Source of the DNA: Polynucleobacter sp.
Lineage (GTDB): Bacteria > Pseudomonadota > Gammaproteobacteria > Burkholderiales > Burkholderiaceae
Direction: 5' to 3'
Length of the DNA stretch: 64,000 nt
NCBI RefSeq assembly: GCF_030693775.1
Contig: NZ_JAUXZY010000005.1
Span: 310,001-374,000, forward strand
Part shown: positions 27,991 through 37,453 of the stretch, piece after piece
Layout of the letters: every line of letters starts with the position of its first letter
Position numbering within the stretch: position 1 is the stretch's first letter
Translations under genes and position numbers: made by a program
Notes under the pieces: generated by a model
The model's database searches: none
Told to the model about the DNA's origin: nothing
What the model saw: the letters and a program-made list of their open reading frames with translations, nothing else

Positions 27991-28578
27991 TTAGAGGCTA
28001 CCTTTCGTGGAAGGAACCTGACCAGCTGCGCGCGGGTCTGGGGTCAGCGCCATGCGCAAGGCACGACCGAAGGCCTTAAACACCGTCTCGATTTGATGAT
28101 GCGCATTGACGCCCCGCAAATTATCGATGTGCAGGGTCACACCAGCATGGTTTACAAAACCACGGAAGAACTCAATGCTTAAATCCACGTCAAAATCACC
28201 TACCCGCGCACGGGTAAATGGCACATGGAACTCCAAACCAGGGCGGCCAGAAAAATCAATCACGACCCGGGAGAGAGTTTCATCGAGGGGAACATACGAA
28301 TAGCCATAGCGCGTAATGCCAGCCTTATCGCCCACTGCTTTGGCAATCGCTTGCCCCAAGGTAATTCCTACGTCTTCCACGGTGTGGTGGTCATCAATGT
28401 GGGTATCGCCTTTGGCGATGACCTTGAGGTCAATCATGCCGTGACGGGCGATCTGATCGAGCATGTGGTCTAAGAAGGGCACGCCCGAGGCGAGCTCGGC
28501 TTTGCCTGTGCCATCTAAATTGATGACTATCTGAATTTGGGTTTCCGAAGTGTTTCGGGTAACGTCAGCTTGCCGCAT
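27991..28578 (-). CDS. hisB: Imidazoleglycerol-phosphate dehydratase
   Basis: Mn-dependent dehydration of IGP to imidazole acetol phosphate. It is a 195-residue monofunctional enzyme without the histidinol-phosphatase domain of enterobacterial HisB. Metal ligands lie in [27 protein letters not shown] and [18 protein letters not shown] 28578 matches the family start; the 14 codons upstream do not. Divergent from hisC here, which is unusual. Confidence 0.95.
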   Translation of the reverse strand: MRQADVTRNTSETQIQIVINLDGTGKAELASGVPFLDHMLDQIARHGMIDLKVIAKGDTHIDDHHTVEDVGITLGQAIAKAVGDKAGITRYGYSYVPLDETLSRVVIDFSGRPGLEFHVPFTRARVGDFDVDLSIEFFRGFVNHAGVTLHIDNLRGVNAHHQIETVFKAFGRALRMALTPDPRAAGQVPSTKGSL

Positions 28579-28717
28579 ACATCTAAGCGCCTGTAGGCGA
28601 AGTGTTGATTGAAGCCTCATAATATCATTGCCGTTGGATTTGTTGTATTTAAATCATTCACTTAGCCTTTGGTTTTTTGCCCTGCGGCATTGTTTAACGT
28701 TACCGAGAAGAATTTCG

Positions 28718-29785
28718 ATGAGTCGCTTTTGGAGCCCCGTTGTACAAACACTAACGCCCTATGTTCCAGGGGAGCAGCCGCAGATGGAGCGGCTGGTGAA
28801 GCTCAACACCAACGAAAGCCCTTACGGCCCATCGCCCAAAGCGCTTGCCGCAATTGCCGCTGAAAATACCAGCGACTTACGCCTTTATCCGGATCCCGAG
28901 GGTACCCGACTAAAGCAAGCAATCGCCACCCTCCATGGCCTAGACCCCAAACAGGTGTTTCTGGGCAACGGTTCAGACGAAGTCTTGGCCCACGTTTTTC
29001 AGGGTCTACTCAAACAAAAATCGGCCATTTTGTTTCCGGACATTACGTATAGCTTCTATCCGGTCTATTGCAAACTGTTTGGTATCGAATATGAAACCGT
29101 TCCTTTGAGTGCTGATTTTGCAATCAATCTGGATGATTACGCCAAACTCAATGGCGGTATTATTTTTCCCAATCCCAATGCCCCCACTGGCAGGTCCATC
29201 CCCCGCTCCGAGATTGAGCGACTGCTCAAGAAAAACTCCGGCTCCGTGATCGTGGTGGATGAGGCCTATGTCGACTACGGTACCGAATCCTGCATACCCC
29301 TACTGCGTGGCCCAAACTGCCCTGAGAATTTATTGGTTAGCCACACCTTATCGAAGTCCCGTGCCCTAGCAGGACTGCGAGTTGGCTTCGCTGTAGGTCA
29401 CCCTGCTTTGATTGAAGGTTTGGAGCGAGTCAAAAATAGTTTTAACTCCTACCCCTTGGGTCGCCTTGCTCAAGCAGGTGCGATTGCCGCGATTGAAGAT
29501 CAAGCCCACCTGGAGGCAATGTCTGCCAAGGTAAGCAAAACACGAGAAGTACTAACAAGCGCGCTAGACCGCCTGGGCTTTGAAACGCTTCCATCCACTG
29601 CCAATTTTGTTTTTACACGCCACCCTAAGCATGCTGGCGCCACGCTTTATCAACAACTGCGTGAACGCGGCATCATCGTACGTCACTTTAAGTCACCTCG
29701 GATTGATGCCTTCTTGCGCATCACCATTGGCACAGATGAGCAGAATCAGGAATTGATTAGGGCCTTAGAGGAATTCGTTAAATAA
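28718..29785 (+). CDS. hisC: Histidinol-phosphate aminotransferase
   Basis: PLP-dependent transamination giving histidinol phosphate. The 355-residue product has [45 protein letters not shown] and the Schiff-base lysine in [16 protein letters not shown] (about residue 218). ATG 28718 is preceded by GAGAAG; the 30 extra codons upstream are not protein-like. It runs opposite to every other his gene in the window, and its stop overlaps the convergent antitoxin stop by 8 nt. Confidence 0.96.
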   Translation: MSRFWSPVVQTLTPYVPGEQPQMERLVKLNTNESPYGPSPKALAAIAAENTSDLRLYPDPEGTRLKQAIATLHGLDPKQVFLGNGSDEVLAHVFQGLLKQKSAILFPDITYSFYPVYCKLFGIEYETVPLSADFAINLDDYAKLNGGIIFPNPNAPTGRSIPRSEIERLLKKNSGSVIVVDEAYVDYGTESCIPLLRGPNCPENLLVSHTLSKSRALAGLRVGFAVGHPALIEGLERVKNSFNSYPLGRLAQAGAIAAIEDQAHLEAMSAKVSKTREVLTSALDRLGFETLPSTANFVFTRHPKHAGATLYQQLRERGIIVRHFKSPRIDAFLRITIGTDEQNQELIRALEEFVK

Positions 29786-30098
29786 AGGCCTCAAGCCCTT
29801 TATTTTTTAGAATAGACAACAGCTTTAGCGATGGGCCGCTTGGTTTCTTTTCACCAGTCTCCCATTTTTGTACTGTTGATGTGCTGGTATTGAGCACAAG
29901 AGCAAAAACAGCTTGGCTGAGTCGCTCCCTCATTCGCAATTGCTTGATTGATTTAGGCTCTATGGCTTTTACCTCTAGGCTTTTTAATGCCTCGAATTCA
30001 GCTATTTGCTTTTTGCTGACTACACCTGCTTTTTTTAGGTCAGCAAAGGTTTCCGTCATTTCATCAATGATGCGGCTTTTTGTCTTAGTGGCTGCCAT
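29778..30098 (-). CDS. XRE/HigA-like antitoxin, TA module 2
   Basis: A 106-residue protein with an N-terminal helical arm and a C-terminal helix-turn-helix ([20 protein letters not shown], then [21 protein letters not shown]). This is the HigA2/NadS layout. It is expected to bind the toxin and the palindromic operator upstream of it. It overlaps the toxin gene by 14 nt and converges on hisC with an 8-nt stop overlap. Confidence 0.9.
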   Translation of the reverse strand: MAATKTKSRIIDEMTETFADLKKAGVVSKKQIAEFEALKSLEVKAIEPKSIKQLRMRERLSQAVFALVLNTSTSTVQKWETGEKKPSGPSLKLLSILKNKGLEAFI

Positions 30099-30471
30099 AT
30101 TTCACCTCTATCAATATTTTGTCGTTTAACAGTTTTTCAATTTTTGAAGATGTTGACTCTAATAGTGATTTCGCATTTTTCTGCAAATAAGCTAGCTCGA
30201 CATTATTAATGTTTGCCCGCTCATTCTTTTCAAAACCATATATAAAGAACCAATGAGTGCTTAGCTTTGTGGCTATGATCGTTCTAACCCCATGGCTTTT
30301 GCCACGATTACCAATGGCTATGCGTTTCTTAAATACATTACAACCCAAATCCGCATCGTATAGCCCCTTTGAAATTTCCATAACTGCACCAACTAGGTCC
30401 TGATCTGTGAGCTCAGAACTTTTGAGCCATTTAGCGAATATTTTTGTTTTAAAGATTCGTTTTTTGCCCAT
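30085..30471 (-). CDS. RelE/HigB2-like toxin, TA module 2
   Basis: A 128-residue RelE-superfamily toxin of the subgroup beginning RIFKTKIFAKWLKSSELTDQDL. It contains VFKKRIAIGNRGKSHGVRTIIA with the basic catalytic surface and HWFFIYGFEKNERANI. Relatives are ribosome-dependent mRNA endonucleases. The toxin precedes the antitoxin. Composition is AT-rich (22 G/C in the 60 bases at 30181-30240), suggesting recent gain. Confidence 0.88.
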   Translation of the reverse strand: MGKKRIFKTKIFAKWLKSSELTDQDLVGAVMEISKGLYDADLGCNVFKKRIAIGNRGKSHGVRTIIATKLSTHWFFIYGFEKNERANINNVELAYLQKNAKSLLESTSSKIEKLLNDKILIEVKYGSH

Positions 30472-30475
30472 ACAT

Positions 30476-30505
30476 AACTATACCACTAAGTGGTATAGTT
30501 TTCAA
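30476..30505 (-). promoter_or_regulatory. Promoter with perfect 25-bp palindrome, TA module 2
   Basis: On the minus strand TTGAAA (30505-30500), a 17-bp spacer and TATAGT (30482-30477), then five bases to the toxin ATG at 30471. A perfect palindrome at 30476-30500 (12-bp arms AACTATACCACT/AGTGGTATAGTT around one centre base) fills the spacer and covers the -10. This is an excellent candidate operator for the TA complex. Confidence 0.8.
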
Positions 30506-30549
30506 AAAAAATACATCCCAACATTTACAGCATGGAATTAAAAAGGATG

Positions 30550-31884
30550 TTACTTCTTCAAGCGCATTTCAGCAGCCCTAGCATGGGCTTGCAAGCCCTC
30601 ACCATGCGCTAGCGTGCTGGCAACTTTACCTAAGGTTTGTGCGCCGGCTTCGCTGACTTCAATCATGCTGGAGCGCTTAATGAAGTCATAGACGCCCAGT
30701 GGCGATGAGAAACGCGCTGTGCGTGCTGTCGGTAAAACGTGATTGGGTCCAGCGCAATAATCACCGAGTGATTCACTGGTGTAATTACCCATGAAGATTG
30801 CGCCTGCATGGCGAATGAGCTCAGCCCACTTTCTCGGCTCCTGCGCGCAAATCTCTAAATGTTCTGCAGCAATTGCATTGGCGATCGCACATGACTCTGC
30901 CATGTCTTTTACCTGAACCAGTAATGCCCGGTTAGTGAGCGATGTCCGAATTACTTCCTGGCGTGGCATCTCGGGCAAGAGGCGATCGATGCTGGCTTGT
31001 ACCGCTTCAATAAATTGTGAATCGGGCGTCAGCAAAATCGACTGCGCCAATTCATCGTGCTCGGCCTGCGAGAACAAATCCATGGCAACCCAATCGGGAT
31101 TGGTTGTGCCATCGCACAGCACCAATATTTCTGAGGGGCCTGCAATCATGTCGATGCCAACCGTACCAAATACGCGGCGCTTCGCGGCAGCAACATAGGC
31201 ATTGCCGGGACCGACAATCTTATCCACCGAAGGCACGGTATCTGTACCGTAGGCCAAGGCAGCAACGGCTTGGGCACCGCCAATCGTAAACACCCGATCA
31301 ACCCCAGCCAACCAAGCGGCAGCCAGCACTAAAGGGTTACGCGCGCCATCCGGTGTTGGCACCACCATAATGACTTCTTGCACGCCAGCGACCTTCGCTG
31401 GAATGGCATTCATTAAAACCGATGAAGGGTAAGCCGCCTTACCACCAGGCACATAAATACCAACACGATCTAGTGGCGTAACCTTTTGGCCTAAACGTGT
31501 TCCATCGGCTTCGGTGTATTCCCAAGAATGGCAACCCGCTTCGATGCGCTGTTGTTCGTGATATGCCCGCACTCGGCTTGCGGCAATATCCAATGCATTT
31601 TTTTGCTCGGACGGTAACTGCAGATAGGCCTGCTCGAGATCACCGCGCGCGATTTCTAAATCGGCAACGCTTTTTGCTGTATTGGCAATGCTCAGTCGAT
31701 CAAAACGCTTGGTGTAGTCGAGCACCGCTGTATCACCGCGCGCTTTGACATCGGCCAAAATGCCCATCACTGCGGCATCAATGGCATTGTCATCTGCACT
31801 AGGCAGAGACAAGCTGGCCATCAGCGTCGCTTTGAAATTCGCATCGCTGCTATTGAGGCGCCTGATCTTAACTGAGCCTGGCAT
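30550..31884 (-). CDS. hisD: Histidinol dehydrogenase
   Basis: Zn-dependent, two-step NAD oxidation of histidinol to histidine. The 444-residue product shows [26 protein letters not shown], the family signature [12 protein letters not shown] and [10 protein letters not shown]. It lies 5 nt after hisG. Downstream the minus-strand operon is cut by TA module 2 and the inverted hisC. Confidence 0.97.
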   Translation of the reverse strand: MPGSVKIRRLNSSDANFKATLMASLSLPSADDNAIDAAVMGILADVKARGDTAVLDYTKRFDRLSIANTAKSVADLEIARGDLEQAYLQLPSEQKNALDIAASRVRAYHEQQRIEAGCHSWEYTEADGTRLGQKVTPLDRVGIYVPGGKAAYPSSVLMNAIPAKVAGVQEVIMVVPTPDGARNPLVLAAAWLAGVDRVFTIGGAQAVAALAYGTDTVPSVDKIVGPGNAYVAAAKRRVFGTVGIDMIAGPSEILVLCDGTTNPDWVAMDLFSQAEHDELAQSILLTPDSQFIEAVQASIDRLLPEMPRQEVIRTSLTNRALLVQVKDMAESCAIANAIAAEHLEICAQEPRKWAELIRHAGAIFMGNYTSESLGDYCAGPNHVLPTARTARFSSPLGVYDFIKRSSMIEVSEAGAQTLGKVASTLAHGEGLQAHARAAEMRLKK

Positions 31885-31889
31885 GGGTC

Positions 31890-32516
31890 TTACTTCAGCT
31901 GCTCAAAAAAGGGTTGTAGCTGGGCACGCTTACGCTTATAAGATGCTTGATTCACCACGAGGCGTGCACTGATATCGGCAATGGCTTCGACCTCAACCAA
32001 GCCGTTGGCTTTTAAGGTGTTGCCTGTCGACACTAAGTCAACAATGGCGTCTGCCAAGCCGACCAAGGGGGCGAGCTCCATTGATCCATACAACTGAATC
32101 GTATCGATGTGCACCCCTTTATTGGCAAAGTGCTCGCGAGCGCAGTTCACATATTTAGTTGCCACCTTCAGGCGCGATCCTTGACGAACGGCTTCGGCGT
32201 AATCAAAACCAGCGCGCACGGCAACCGACATACGGCATTTGGCAATACCCAGATCAAATGGCACATAAAGACCATCTGTGCCTTTTTCCATTAAGACGTC
32301 CAAACCGGCGACCCCAAAATCTGCACCACCAAACTGCACATAGGTTGGCACATCAGAGGCGCGCACAATGATCAAGCGAACATCGGGATTCGAGGTCTCA
32401 ATAATGAGCTTACGTGACTTTTCAGGGTCCTCCAGCGGCCGAATGCCGATCTTGGACAGAATCGCTGTTGTCTCTTCGAAGATACGGCCCTTAGAGAGGG
32501 CGAGGGTCAATTTCAT
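31890..32516 (-). CDS. hisG: ATP phosphoribosyltransferase, short form
   Basis: First step of histidine synthesis, joining PRPP and ATP. At 208 residues it is the short HisG class, which lacks the C-terminal feedback domain and needs the HisZ subunit for activity and histidine sensing; hisZ is not in the window. Motifs: [13 protein letters not shown] at the start, [13 protein letters not shown], and the PRPP-binding [16 protein letters not shown] near residue 155. It is 7 nt after murA. Confidence 0.95.
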   Translation of the reverse strand: MKLTLALSKGRIFEETTAILSKIGIRPLEDPEKSRKLIIETSNPDVRLIIVRASDVPTYVQFGGADFGVAGLDVLMEKGTDGLYVPFDLGIAKCRMSVAVRAGFDYAEAVRQGSRLKVATKYVNCAREHFANKGVHIDTIQLYGSMELAPLVGLADAIVDLVSTGNTLKANGLVEVEAIADISARLVVNQASYKRKRAQLQPFFEQLK

Positions 32517-32523
32517 GGAACTA

Positions 32524-33786
32524 TTATTTCACGCGCTCGATGTTTGCGCCCAATTGGGTTAATTTTTGCTCCATCCGGTCATAACCGCGGTCTAAGTGGT
32601 AAATCCGATCAACAATCGTCTCCCCCTGAGCCGCAAGACCAGCAATCACGAGGCTGGCGGATGCCCGAAGGTCTGTTGCCATCACCGTCGCGCCCGACAA
32701 AGCCTCAACGCCCTGGGCAATCGCGGTATTGCCCTCAATCGCAATATCGGCGCCCAAGCGGTTGAGCTCTTGCACGTGCATAAAGCGGTTTTCAAAGATC
32801 GTTTCAGTAATGGTCGAGCTGCCTTGTGCAATGGCATTCACGCTCATCAACTGTGCCTGCATATCGGTTGGGAAGGCGGGATACTCCGAGGTGCGAAAGT
32901 TCACCGCCTTTGGGCGCCCTTGCATCTTGGCCCGAATCCAATCGGGTCCAGTCTCTACTTGCAAGCCCACTTCACGTAATTTGACTAAGACCGCATCCAA
33001 GGTATCCGGACGGCAGTGCTTGACCAGAACATCACCACCGGCGGCAGCAACGGCACACAAGAAAGTGCCGGCCTCGATTCGGTCCGGGATAACGCTATGC
33101 TCTGCGCCGTGCAAGGCATCTACGCCTTCGATGACGAGCTTATCGCTGCCAATGCCGGTAATCTTGGCACCCATTTTGACGAGTAGTTCAGCTAAATCAC
33201 TCACCTCGGGTTCGCGCGCGGCGTTCTCCAAGGTGGTTATTCCCTTAGCCAATGTTGCTGCCATTAAAAGGTTTTCGGTACCCGTGACGGTAATCATGTC
33301 GGTCAGAATCGATGCGCCCTGCAAACGCTCTGCCTTGGCTTCAATATTGCCGCCCTTGATTTTCATGGCGGCACCCATCGCCTTTAAACCCTTAATGTGC
33401 TGATCAACTGGCCTAGCGCCAATCGCACATCCCCCCGGCAAAGAAACCGTTGCCTTACCAAGGCGCGCTAATAAAGGACCCAAAACTAAGATCGATGCGC
33501 GCATGGTCTTCACGATGTCGTACGTGGCCTCAAAGCTAGTGATGTTGGCTGCATTTAAGATGAGGTGTGTGCGATTGTCCGGATTAGGGAAATCAACTTG
33601 CACGCCCATGTTTTTAAGTAACTTAAGCATGGTGCGCACATCCTGCAGATCAGGCACATTGCGTAATTCGATTGGTTCCTTACTTAAAAGGCAGGCACAC
33701 AAAATCGGCAGGGCTGCATTCTTAGCCCCCGCTATCAGCACTTCGCCTTGCAGCGGCTTTCCGCCAATCATTTTTAACTTATCCAT
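32524..33786 (-). CDS. murA: UDP-GlcNAc 1-carboxyvinyltransferase
   Basis: First committed step of peptidoglycan synthesis, transferring enolpyruvate to UDP-GlcNAc. The 420-residue product starts [20 protein letters not shown] with KNAALP near residue 22. The catalytic, fosfomycin-sensitive cysteine is in [14 protein letters not shown], and [12 protein letters not shown] is present. It heads the murA-hisG-hisD run. Confidence 0.97.
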   Translation of the reverse strand: MDKLKMIGGKPLQGEVLIAGAKNAALPILCACLLSKEPIELRNVPDLQDVRTMLKLLKNMGVQVDFPNPDNRTHLILNAANITSFEATYDIVKTMRASILVLGPLLARLGKATVSLPGGCAIGARPVDQHIKGLKAMGAAMKIKGGNIEAKAERLQGASILTDMITVTGTENLLMAATLAKGITTLENAAREPEVSDLAELLVKMGAKITGIGSDKLVIEGVDALHGAEHSVIPDRIEAGTFLCAVAAAGGDVLVKHCRPDTLDAVLVKLREVGLQVETGPDWIRAKMQGRPKAVNFRTSEYPAFPTDMQAQLMSVNAIAQGSSTITETIFENRFMHVQELNRLGADIAIEGNTAIAQGVEALSGATVMATDLRASASLVIAGLAAQGETIVDRIYHLDRGYDRMEQKLTQLGANIERVK

Positions 33787-33838
33787 TGCGCTTTATTTTC
33801 TTTTTATTGCTTCGTGCTTCATGCAAATTGCTACTGAC

Positions 33839-34087
33839 TTATTGACCCGATTTGCCTGCAAACTCAGCTGGTGTCAATGCCTTAATCGATAAGGCATGCA
33901 CTTCCGCTTTCATGCGATCACCCAGTGCGGCATACACCAATTGATGACGCTGAATCAAGCGCTTGCCCTCAAACTCAGGGCTCACTACCGTTGCATAAAA
34001 ATGCTGGCCATCGCCCTCTACCGCAAGGTGGCTGCAAGCAATGCCTTGCTGAATATAGGACTGAATTTGTTCTGGGGTTGGAAACAT
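33839..34087 (-). CDS. BolA-family protein (IbaG-like)
   Basis: An 82-residue BolA-fold protein. It has an N-terminal helix (PTPEQIQSYIQQG), HLAVEGDGQHFYATVVSPEFEGKRLIQRHQLVYAALGDRM and the conserved VHALSIKALTP end. Its position between the ABC exporter/mla genes and murA matches IbaG/YrbA, partners of CGFS glutaredoxins in iron-sulfur trafficking; grxD of that class is also in the window. Confidence 0.92.
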   Translation of the reverse strand: MFPTPEQIQSYIQQGIACSHLAVEGDGQHFYATVVSPEFEGKRLIQRHQLVYAALGDRMKAEVHALSIKALTPAEFAGKSGQ

Positions 34088-34127
34088 CGGTTACTCCATA
34101 AAGTAAAGCAATTGAATTCAATTCTGC

Positions 34128-34907
34128 TTAATGCCGTAATTTATACCCGGTTTTAAGCATGCGCAATGCGGCCAACGAGACTGCTAAGAAAAATCCACTG
34201 ACGATAGCAAAGCTCATCCACGGGGAAACATCCGACACACCAAAAAAGCCATAGCGAAATCCGTCAATCATATAAAAGAAGGGATTGAAATGCGATACCG
34301 TTTGCCACACCGGTGGTAAGGTATGAATTGAATAGAAGACGCCCGATAACATCGTAGCCGGCATGATTAAAAAGTTCTGAAAAGCAGCCAGTTGATCAAA
34401 CTTATCGGCCCAGATGCCAGCTATCAAACCCATGCTACCTAAAATGGCTGCGCCCAGAAAAGCAAAAACGATGATCCAAATCGGGTATTCAAAACTCGGT
34501 TGTACAAACCAAGCAGTAATTAAGAAAACGCCCAAGCCAACTACTACACCCCGCACGACCGCAGCCAGCACATAGGCCGCATAAAACTCCAGATTGCTCA
34601 GCGGGGCCAGTAGAACAAAAACCAAATTGCCGGTGATCTTAGACTGAATTAAGGAGGATGAGGTATTCGCAAAGGCATTTTGCAATAGACTCATCATCAC
34701 GAGACCTGGAATCAAAAAGGCGGTATAGCTGAGGTGGCCATACATTTCCACCTTACCTTCCAGTACGTGGCCAAAGATCAAGAGGTACAGTACTGCGGTC
34801 AACACCGGCGCGGCCACCGTCTGAAACGCAACCTTATAAAAGCGCTTTACCTCTTTGCGCAGTAGCGTCGGAAAGCCACTGCCATAGTCAAATGGGGCAT
34901 GCTTCAT
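34128..34907 (-). CDS. ABC-2 type transporter permease
   Basis: A 259-residue, six-TM permease of the YadH type (GFPTLLRKEVKRFYKV at the N-terminus; central NPFFYMIDGFRYGFFG). It pairs with the ATPase gene directly upstream, overlapping it by 4 nt. The substrate is unknown. The gene pair commonly sits between mlaB and the BolA gene in betaproteobacteria and may export an envelope component. Confidence 0.92.
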   Translation of the reverse strand: MKHAPFDYGSGFPTLLRKEVKRFYKVAFQTVAAPVLTAVLYLLIFGHVLEGKVEMYGHLSYTAFLIPGLVMMSLLQNAFANTSSSLIQSKITGNLVFVLLAPLSNLEFYAAYVLAAVVRGVVVGLGVFLITAWFVQPSFEYPIWIIVFAFLGAAILGSMGLIAGIWADKFDQLAAFQNFLIMPATMLSGVFYSIHTLPPVWQTVSHFNPFFYMIDGFRYGFFGVSDVSPWMSFAIVSGFFLAVSLAALRMLKTGYKLRH

Positions 34908-35656
34908 GCGGCGTTTCCAGACATGATGTGAACAAAGACATCTTCCAAATCAGCCGCCTCACCATTTTGTTTTTTTGTACCGCCAAAGCGAGAAAGCAAA
35001 TTAGCGGTGGTGTCTAGAGCTACAACCTTGCCTTGCTTTAGCATCGCAATGCGCTGACACAAGGCCTCAGCCTCTTCTAAATAATGAGTAGTTAATACGA
35101 TAGTGTGCCCATCGTGATTCAGTCTGCTAATAAACTGCCACAGGGATTGGCGCAACTCGACATCCACTCCCGCCGTTGGCTCATCCAGCACAATCACCGG
35201 CGGGCGATGTACCAGCGCTTGCGCAACTAAGACGCGGCGTTTCATGCCGCCGGATAGAGAACGCATATTGCTATCGGCTTTACCCGTCAAATCCAGGTTA
35301 GCCATGATCTCATCGATCCACGCATCGTTATTACGAATGCCAAAGTATCCCGACTGAAAGCGTAAGGTTTCGCGTACTGTAAAGAAGGGGTCAAAAACCA
35401 ATTCTTGTGGCACCACACCCAGCTTGCGGCGCGCCTCACGGTGGGTCGACTGCACATCCACGCCCATAATCGAAGCACTGCCGTGGTCTGGCTTACACAG
35501 CCCAGCCAAAATGGAGATTAGGGTTGTTTTGCCAGCGCCGTTAGGGCCGAGTAGGCCAAAAAACTCACCTTCATGGATAGTCAGCGAAACCTCATCTAAG
35601 GCTTGCAAGACGCCATACTGCTTTGATACGCCTTTAATCGAGATTGCAGAAGTCAT
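34904..35656 (-). CDS. ABC transporter ATP-binding protein
   Basis: A 250-residue ATPase partner of the ABC-2 permease. Walker A is GPNGAGKTT, the Q-loop follows at VPQELVFDPF, the signature is SLSGGMKRR, Walker B is VIVLDEPTAGVD and the H-loop is TTHYLEEAE. It resembles YadG and drug- or polysaccharide-exporting ATPases. It overlaps mlaB by 4 nt. Confidence 0.94.
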   Translation of the reverse strand: MTSAISIKGVSKQYGVLQALDEVSLTIHEGEFFGLLGPNGAGKTTLISILAGLCKPDHGSASIMGVDVQSTHREARRKLGVVPQELVFDPFFTVRETLRFQSGYFGIRNNDAWIDEIMANLDLTGKADSNMRSLSGGMKRRVLVAQALVHRPPVIVLDEPTAGVDVELRQSLWQFISRLNHDGHTIVLTTHYLEEAEALCQRIAMLKQGKVVALDTTANLLSRFGGTKKQNGEAADLEDVFVHIMSGNAA

Positions 35657-35919
35657 GCTGCTGGCGTGCCCAACAACTCAGCAACGCCGTAAACCTGAGC
35701 CAATACGCACAATTTCGGTGGCGGACTTACTAAGATCAATTCACGCTGAACCTGTCGTAATTTTTTTTGCCATGCGATCAAGACAGCCAGCGCACTGGAA
35801 TCAAAATCGCTCAGTGCGGCACAATCCACTCTCTCCAGCTTGGCCAGATCACGCAATCCATCCGCCTCGACTGCTAAAGCATTTTGCTGGGTTAAGGTAG
35901 ATGGCAGGGTATACGGCAT
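35653..35919 (-). CDS. mlaB: STAS-domain protein MlaB
   Basis: An 88-residue single STAS domain. In the Mla phospholipid transporter it binds the ATPase MlaF and stabilises the complex on the cytoplasmic side. A short ERVDCAALSDFDSSALAVLIAW segment marks the domain; the serine in DSSAL corresponds to the conserved STAS position. Last gene of the mla run, 10 nt after mlaC. Confidence 0.88.
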   Translation of the reverse strand: MPYTLPSTLTQQNALAVEADGLRDLAKLERVDCAALSDFDSSALAVLIAWQKKLRQVQRELILVSPPPKLCVLAQVYGVAELLGTPAA

Positions 35920-35929
35920 AGCGCGTTTG

Positions 35930-36580
35930 TTAATTACCAGGACGAGCCGAGGCCAGCATCTTATTGCGTTCTTTTAAAAACGCGATCAGGCCATCAATGC
36001 CATTTTGATTAATTTGGTTTGTAAATTGATTACGGTAGTTCTCGACTAGCCAAACTCCCAAAACGTTGATGTCATAGACTCTCCAGCCGGCGGGTGTTTT
36101 TTCTAAACGGTAATCCAGCGGAATCGGGTCGCCACGACCCAGCACCACCGTGCGCACAATCACTTCGGTATCGGTAGGCGCTGCACGCAAAGCTTTGTAC
36201 TGAACGGTTTGATCGCGCACCTGGCTTAATGCGCCAGAGTAGGTACGAATCAATAGGGTTTTGAATTCTGCAATCAGCTGAGCTTGCTGTTCAGGCGTGG
36301 CCTTTCTCCAATTGGGGCCCATCGACATCTCGGTGGTACGCCGCATGTCGGTATAAGGAACAATCTTCTTTTCTACTAAATCAACAACCCGCGCAATATT
36401 GCCCTTCTGAATTTCTGGATCTGCCTTAATCGAGGCCATCACCTCACTCACAATGCTACGAATTAATCCATTCGGAGTGGATTCATCGATCGGGGCATTT
36501 TGTGCGCTAGCTGGATTGATAAACCAGATTGCGGCCAGTGCAGTAAAGATGGAAATGGCGTGGCGGATATTGATATTCAA
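35930..36580 (-). CDS. mlaC: Periplasmic phospholipid-binding protein MlaC
   Basis: Shuttle carrying phospholipids between outer-membrane MlaA and inner-membrane MlaFEDB. The 216-residue product has a signal peptide ending NPASAQ, then VVDLVEKKIVPYTDMRRTTEMSMG and a C-terminal GWRVYDINVLGVWLVENYRNQF, both typical of the family. The gap to mlaA is 102 bp with no gene. Confidence 0.93.
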   Translation of the reverse strand: MNINIRHAISIFTALAAIWFINPASAQNAPIDESTPNGLIRSIVSEVMASIKADPEIQKGNIARVVDLVEKKIVPYTDMRRTTEMSMGPNWRKATPEQQAQLIAEFKTLLIRTYSGALSQVRDQTVQYKALRAAPTDTEVIVRTVVLGRGDPIPLDYRLEKTPAGWRVYDINVLGVWLVENYRNQFTNQINQNGIDGLIAFLKERNKMLASARPGN

Positions 36581-36682
36581 TTGGGCTTCTCTTATGTGTT
36601 ACAGCGCGATTTGAGTAGGTAGCGTAATTTTAGCCCGCCCTAGCAAACTCAGCAAAAGCGCTGCCATTTGCTATTCTGGAGT

Positions 36683-37453
36683 CTATTCGTAGGGATTTTG
36701 AAATGGCGGCAGTGTTTCTTCATCGTCATAACCCGCTTTGCTTTGCTCAATTTGATATTGACGACGCTGAATATACCCATCCCGCACAAAGGAGTACTTA
36801 TCAAGGGCCGCACCCTCCAGAAGATCGCCAGCCTGGTAGTAGTTGTTTCGGGCGTTGACGATACGTAAGCCTGTCAGGCTGTTTCGCAAGGCAACATCAG
36901 GCAAGAGTCGAAGCAGATAGTCGGTCTCAATATCAGCCGCCGTTCCAAAGGTATCGCGTACCGAGCTCGGCCCGAAGAATGGCAAAACAACATAGGGGCC
37001 TGAAGGAATGCCCCATACGCCAAACGTTTGTCCAAAGTCAGCCTTATGTTTAGGCAGCCCTCCCGGAGTGGCCATGTCAATTAAACCGCCCAAGCCAAAA
37101 ACCGTATTAACTACAACCCGCATCAAGCCTTTGGCTGCTACGCCGGGGTTGCCCTGCAACAACTGGTTCAGTGCAGAATAAATATCGTTGTAGTTGCCAA
37201 AGAAATTATCAATGCCATCCCGCGCGAAGGAGGGCACCACATAGCGATAACCGGTAGTTACCGGCTTGAGAACGTATGTGTCTAAGCCTTCATTGAAACT
37301 GAAAACAGAGCGGTTAAATGACTCCCATGGGTCTTGCGCCGAAGGCTGGATACCCGCCGGAATGCTTGCGCAGCCAATCATGCTGACGCACACGATCGCG
37401 ATTAAACCACGCTTGGCGCTTTGCCTGAGAAAGAGTCGCAGCCAAAGAATCAC
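36683..37453 (-). CDS. mlaA: Outer-membrane lipoprotein MlaA (VacJ)
   Basis: Removes mislocalised phospholipid from the outer leaflet of the outer membrane and hands it to MlaC. The 256-residue product has a lipoprotein signal with lipobox MIGC, then DPWESFNRSVFSFNE, NFFGNYNDIYSALNQLLQG, DFGQTFGVWGIPSGPYVVLPFFGPS and DTFGTAAD. Here it is encoded inside the mla operon between mlaD (4-nt overlap) and mlaC, unlike in Escherichia coli where it lies elsewhere. Confidence 0.96.
   Translation of the reverse strand: MILWLRLFLRQSAKRGLIAIVCVSMIGCASIPAGIQPSAQDPWESFNRSVFSFNEGLDTYVLKPVTTGYRYVVPSFARDGIDNFFGNYNDIYSALNQLLQGNPGVAAKGLMRVVVNTVFGLGGLIDMATPGGLPKHKADFGQTFGVWGIPSGPYVVLPFFGPSSVRDTFGTAADIETDYLLRLLPDVALRNSLTGLRIVNARNNYYQAGDLLEGAALDKYSFVRDGYIQRRQYQIEQSKAGYDDEETLPPFQNPYE

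Noticed and set aside
28628..28717. 30-residue N-terminal extension of HisC
   Set aside because: Not conserved in the family; ATG 28718 has a ribosome-binding site.
31890..32516. hisG looked C-terminally truncated at 208 residues
   Set aside because: This is the normal length of the short HisG class that works with HisZ.
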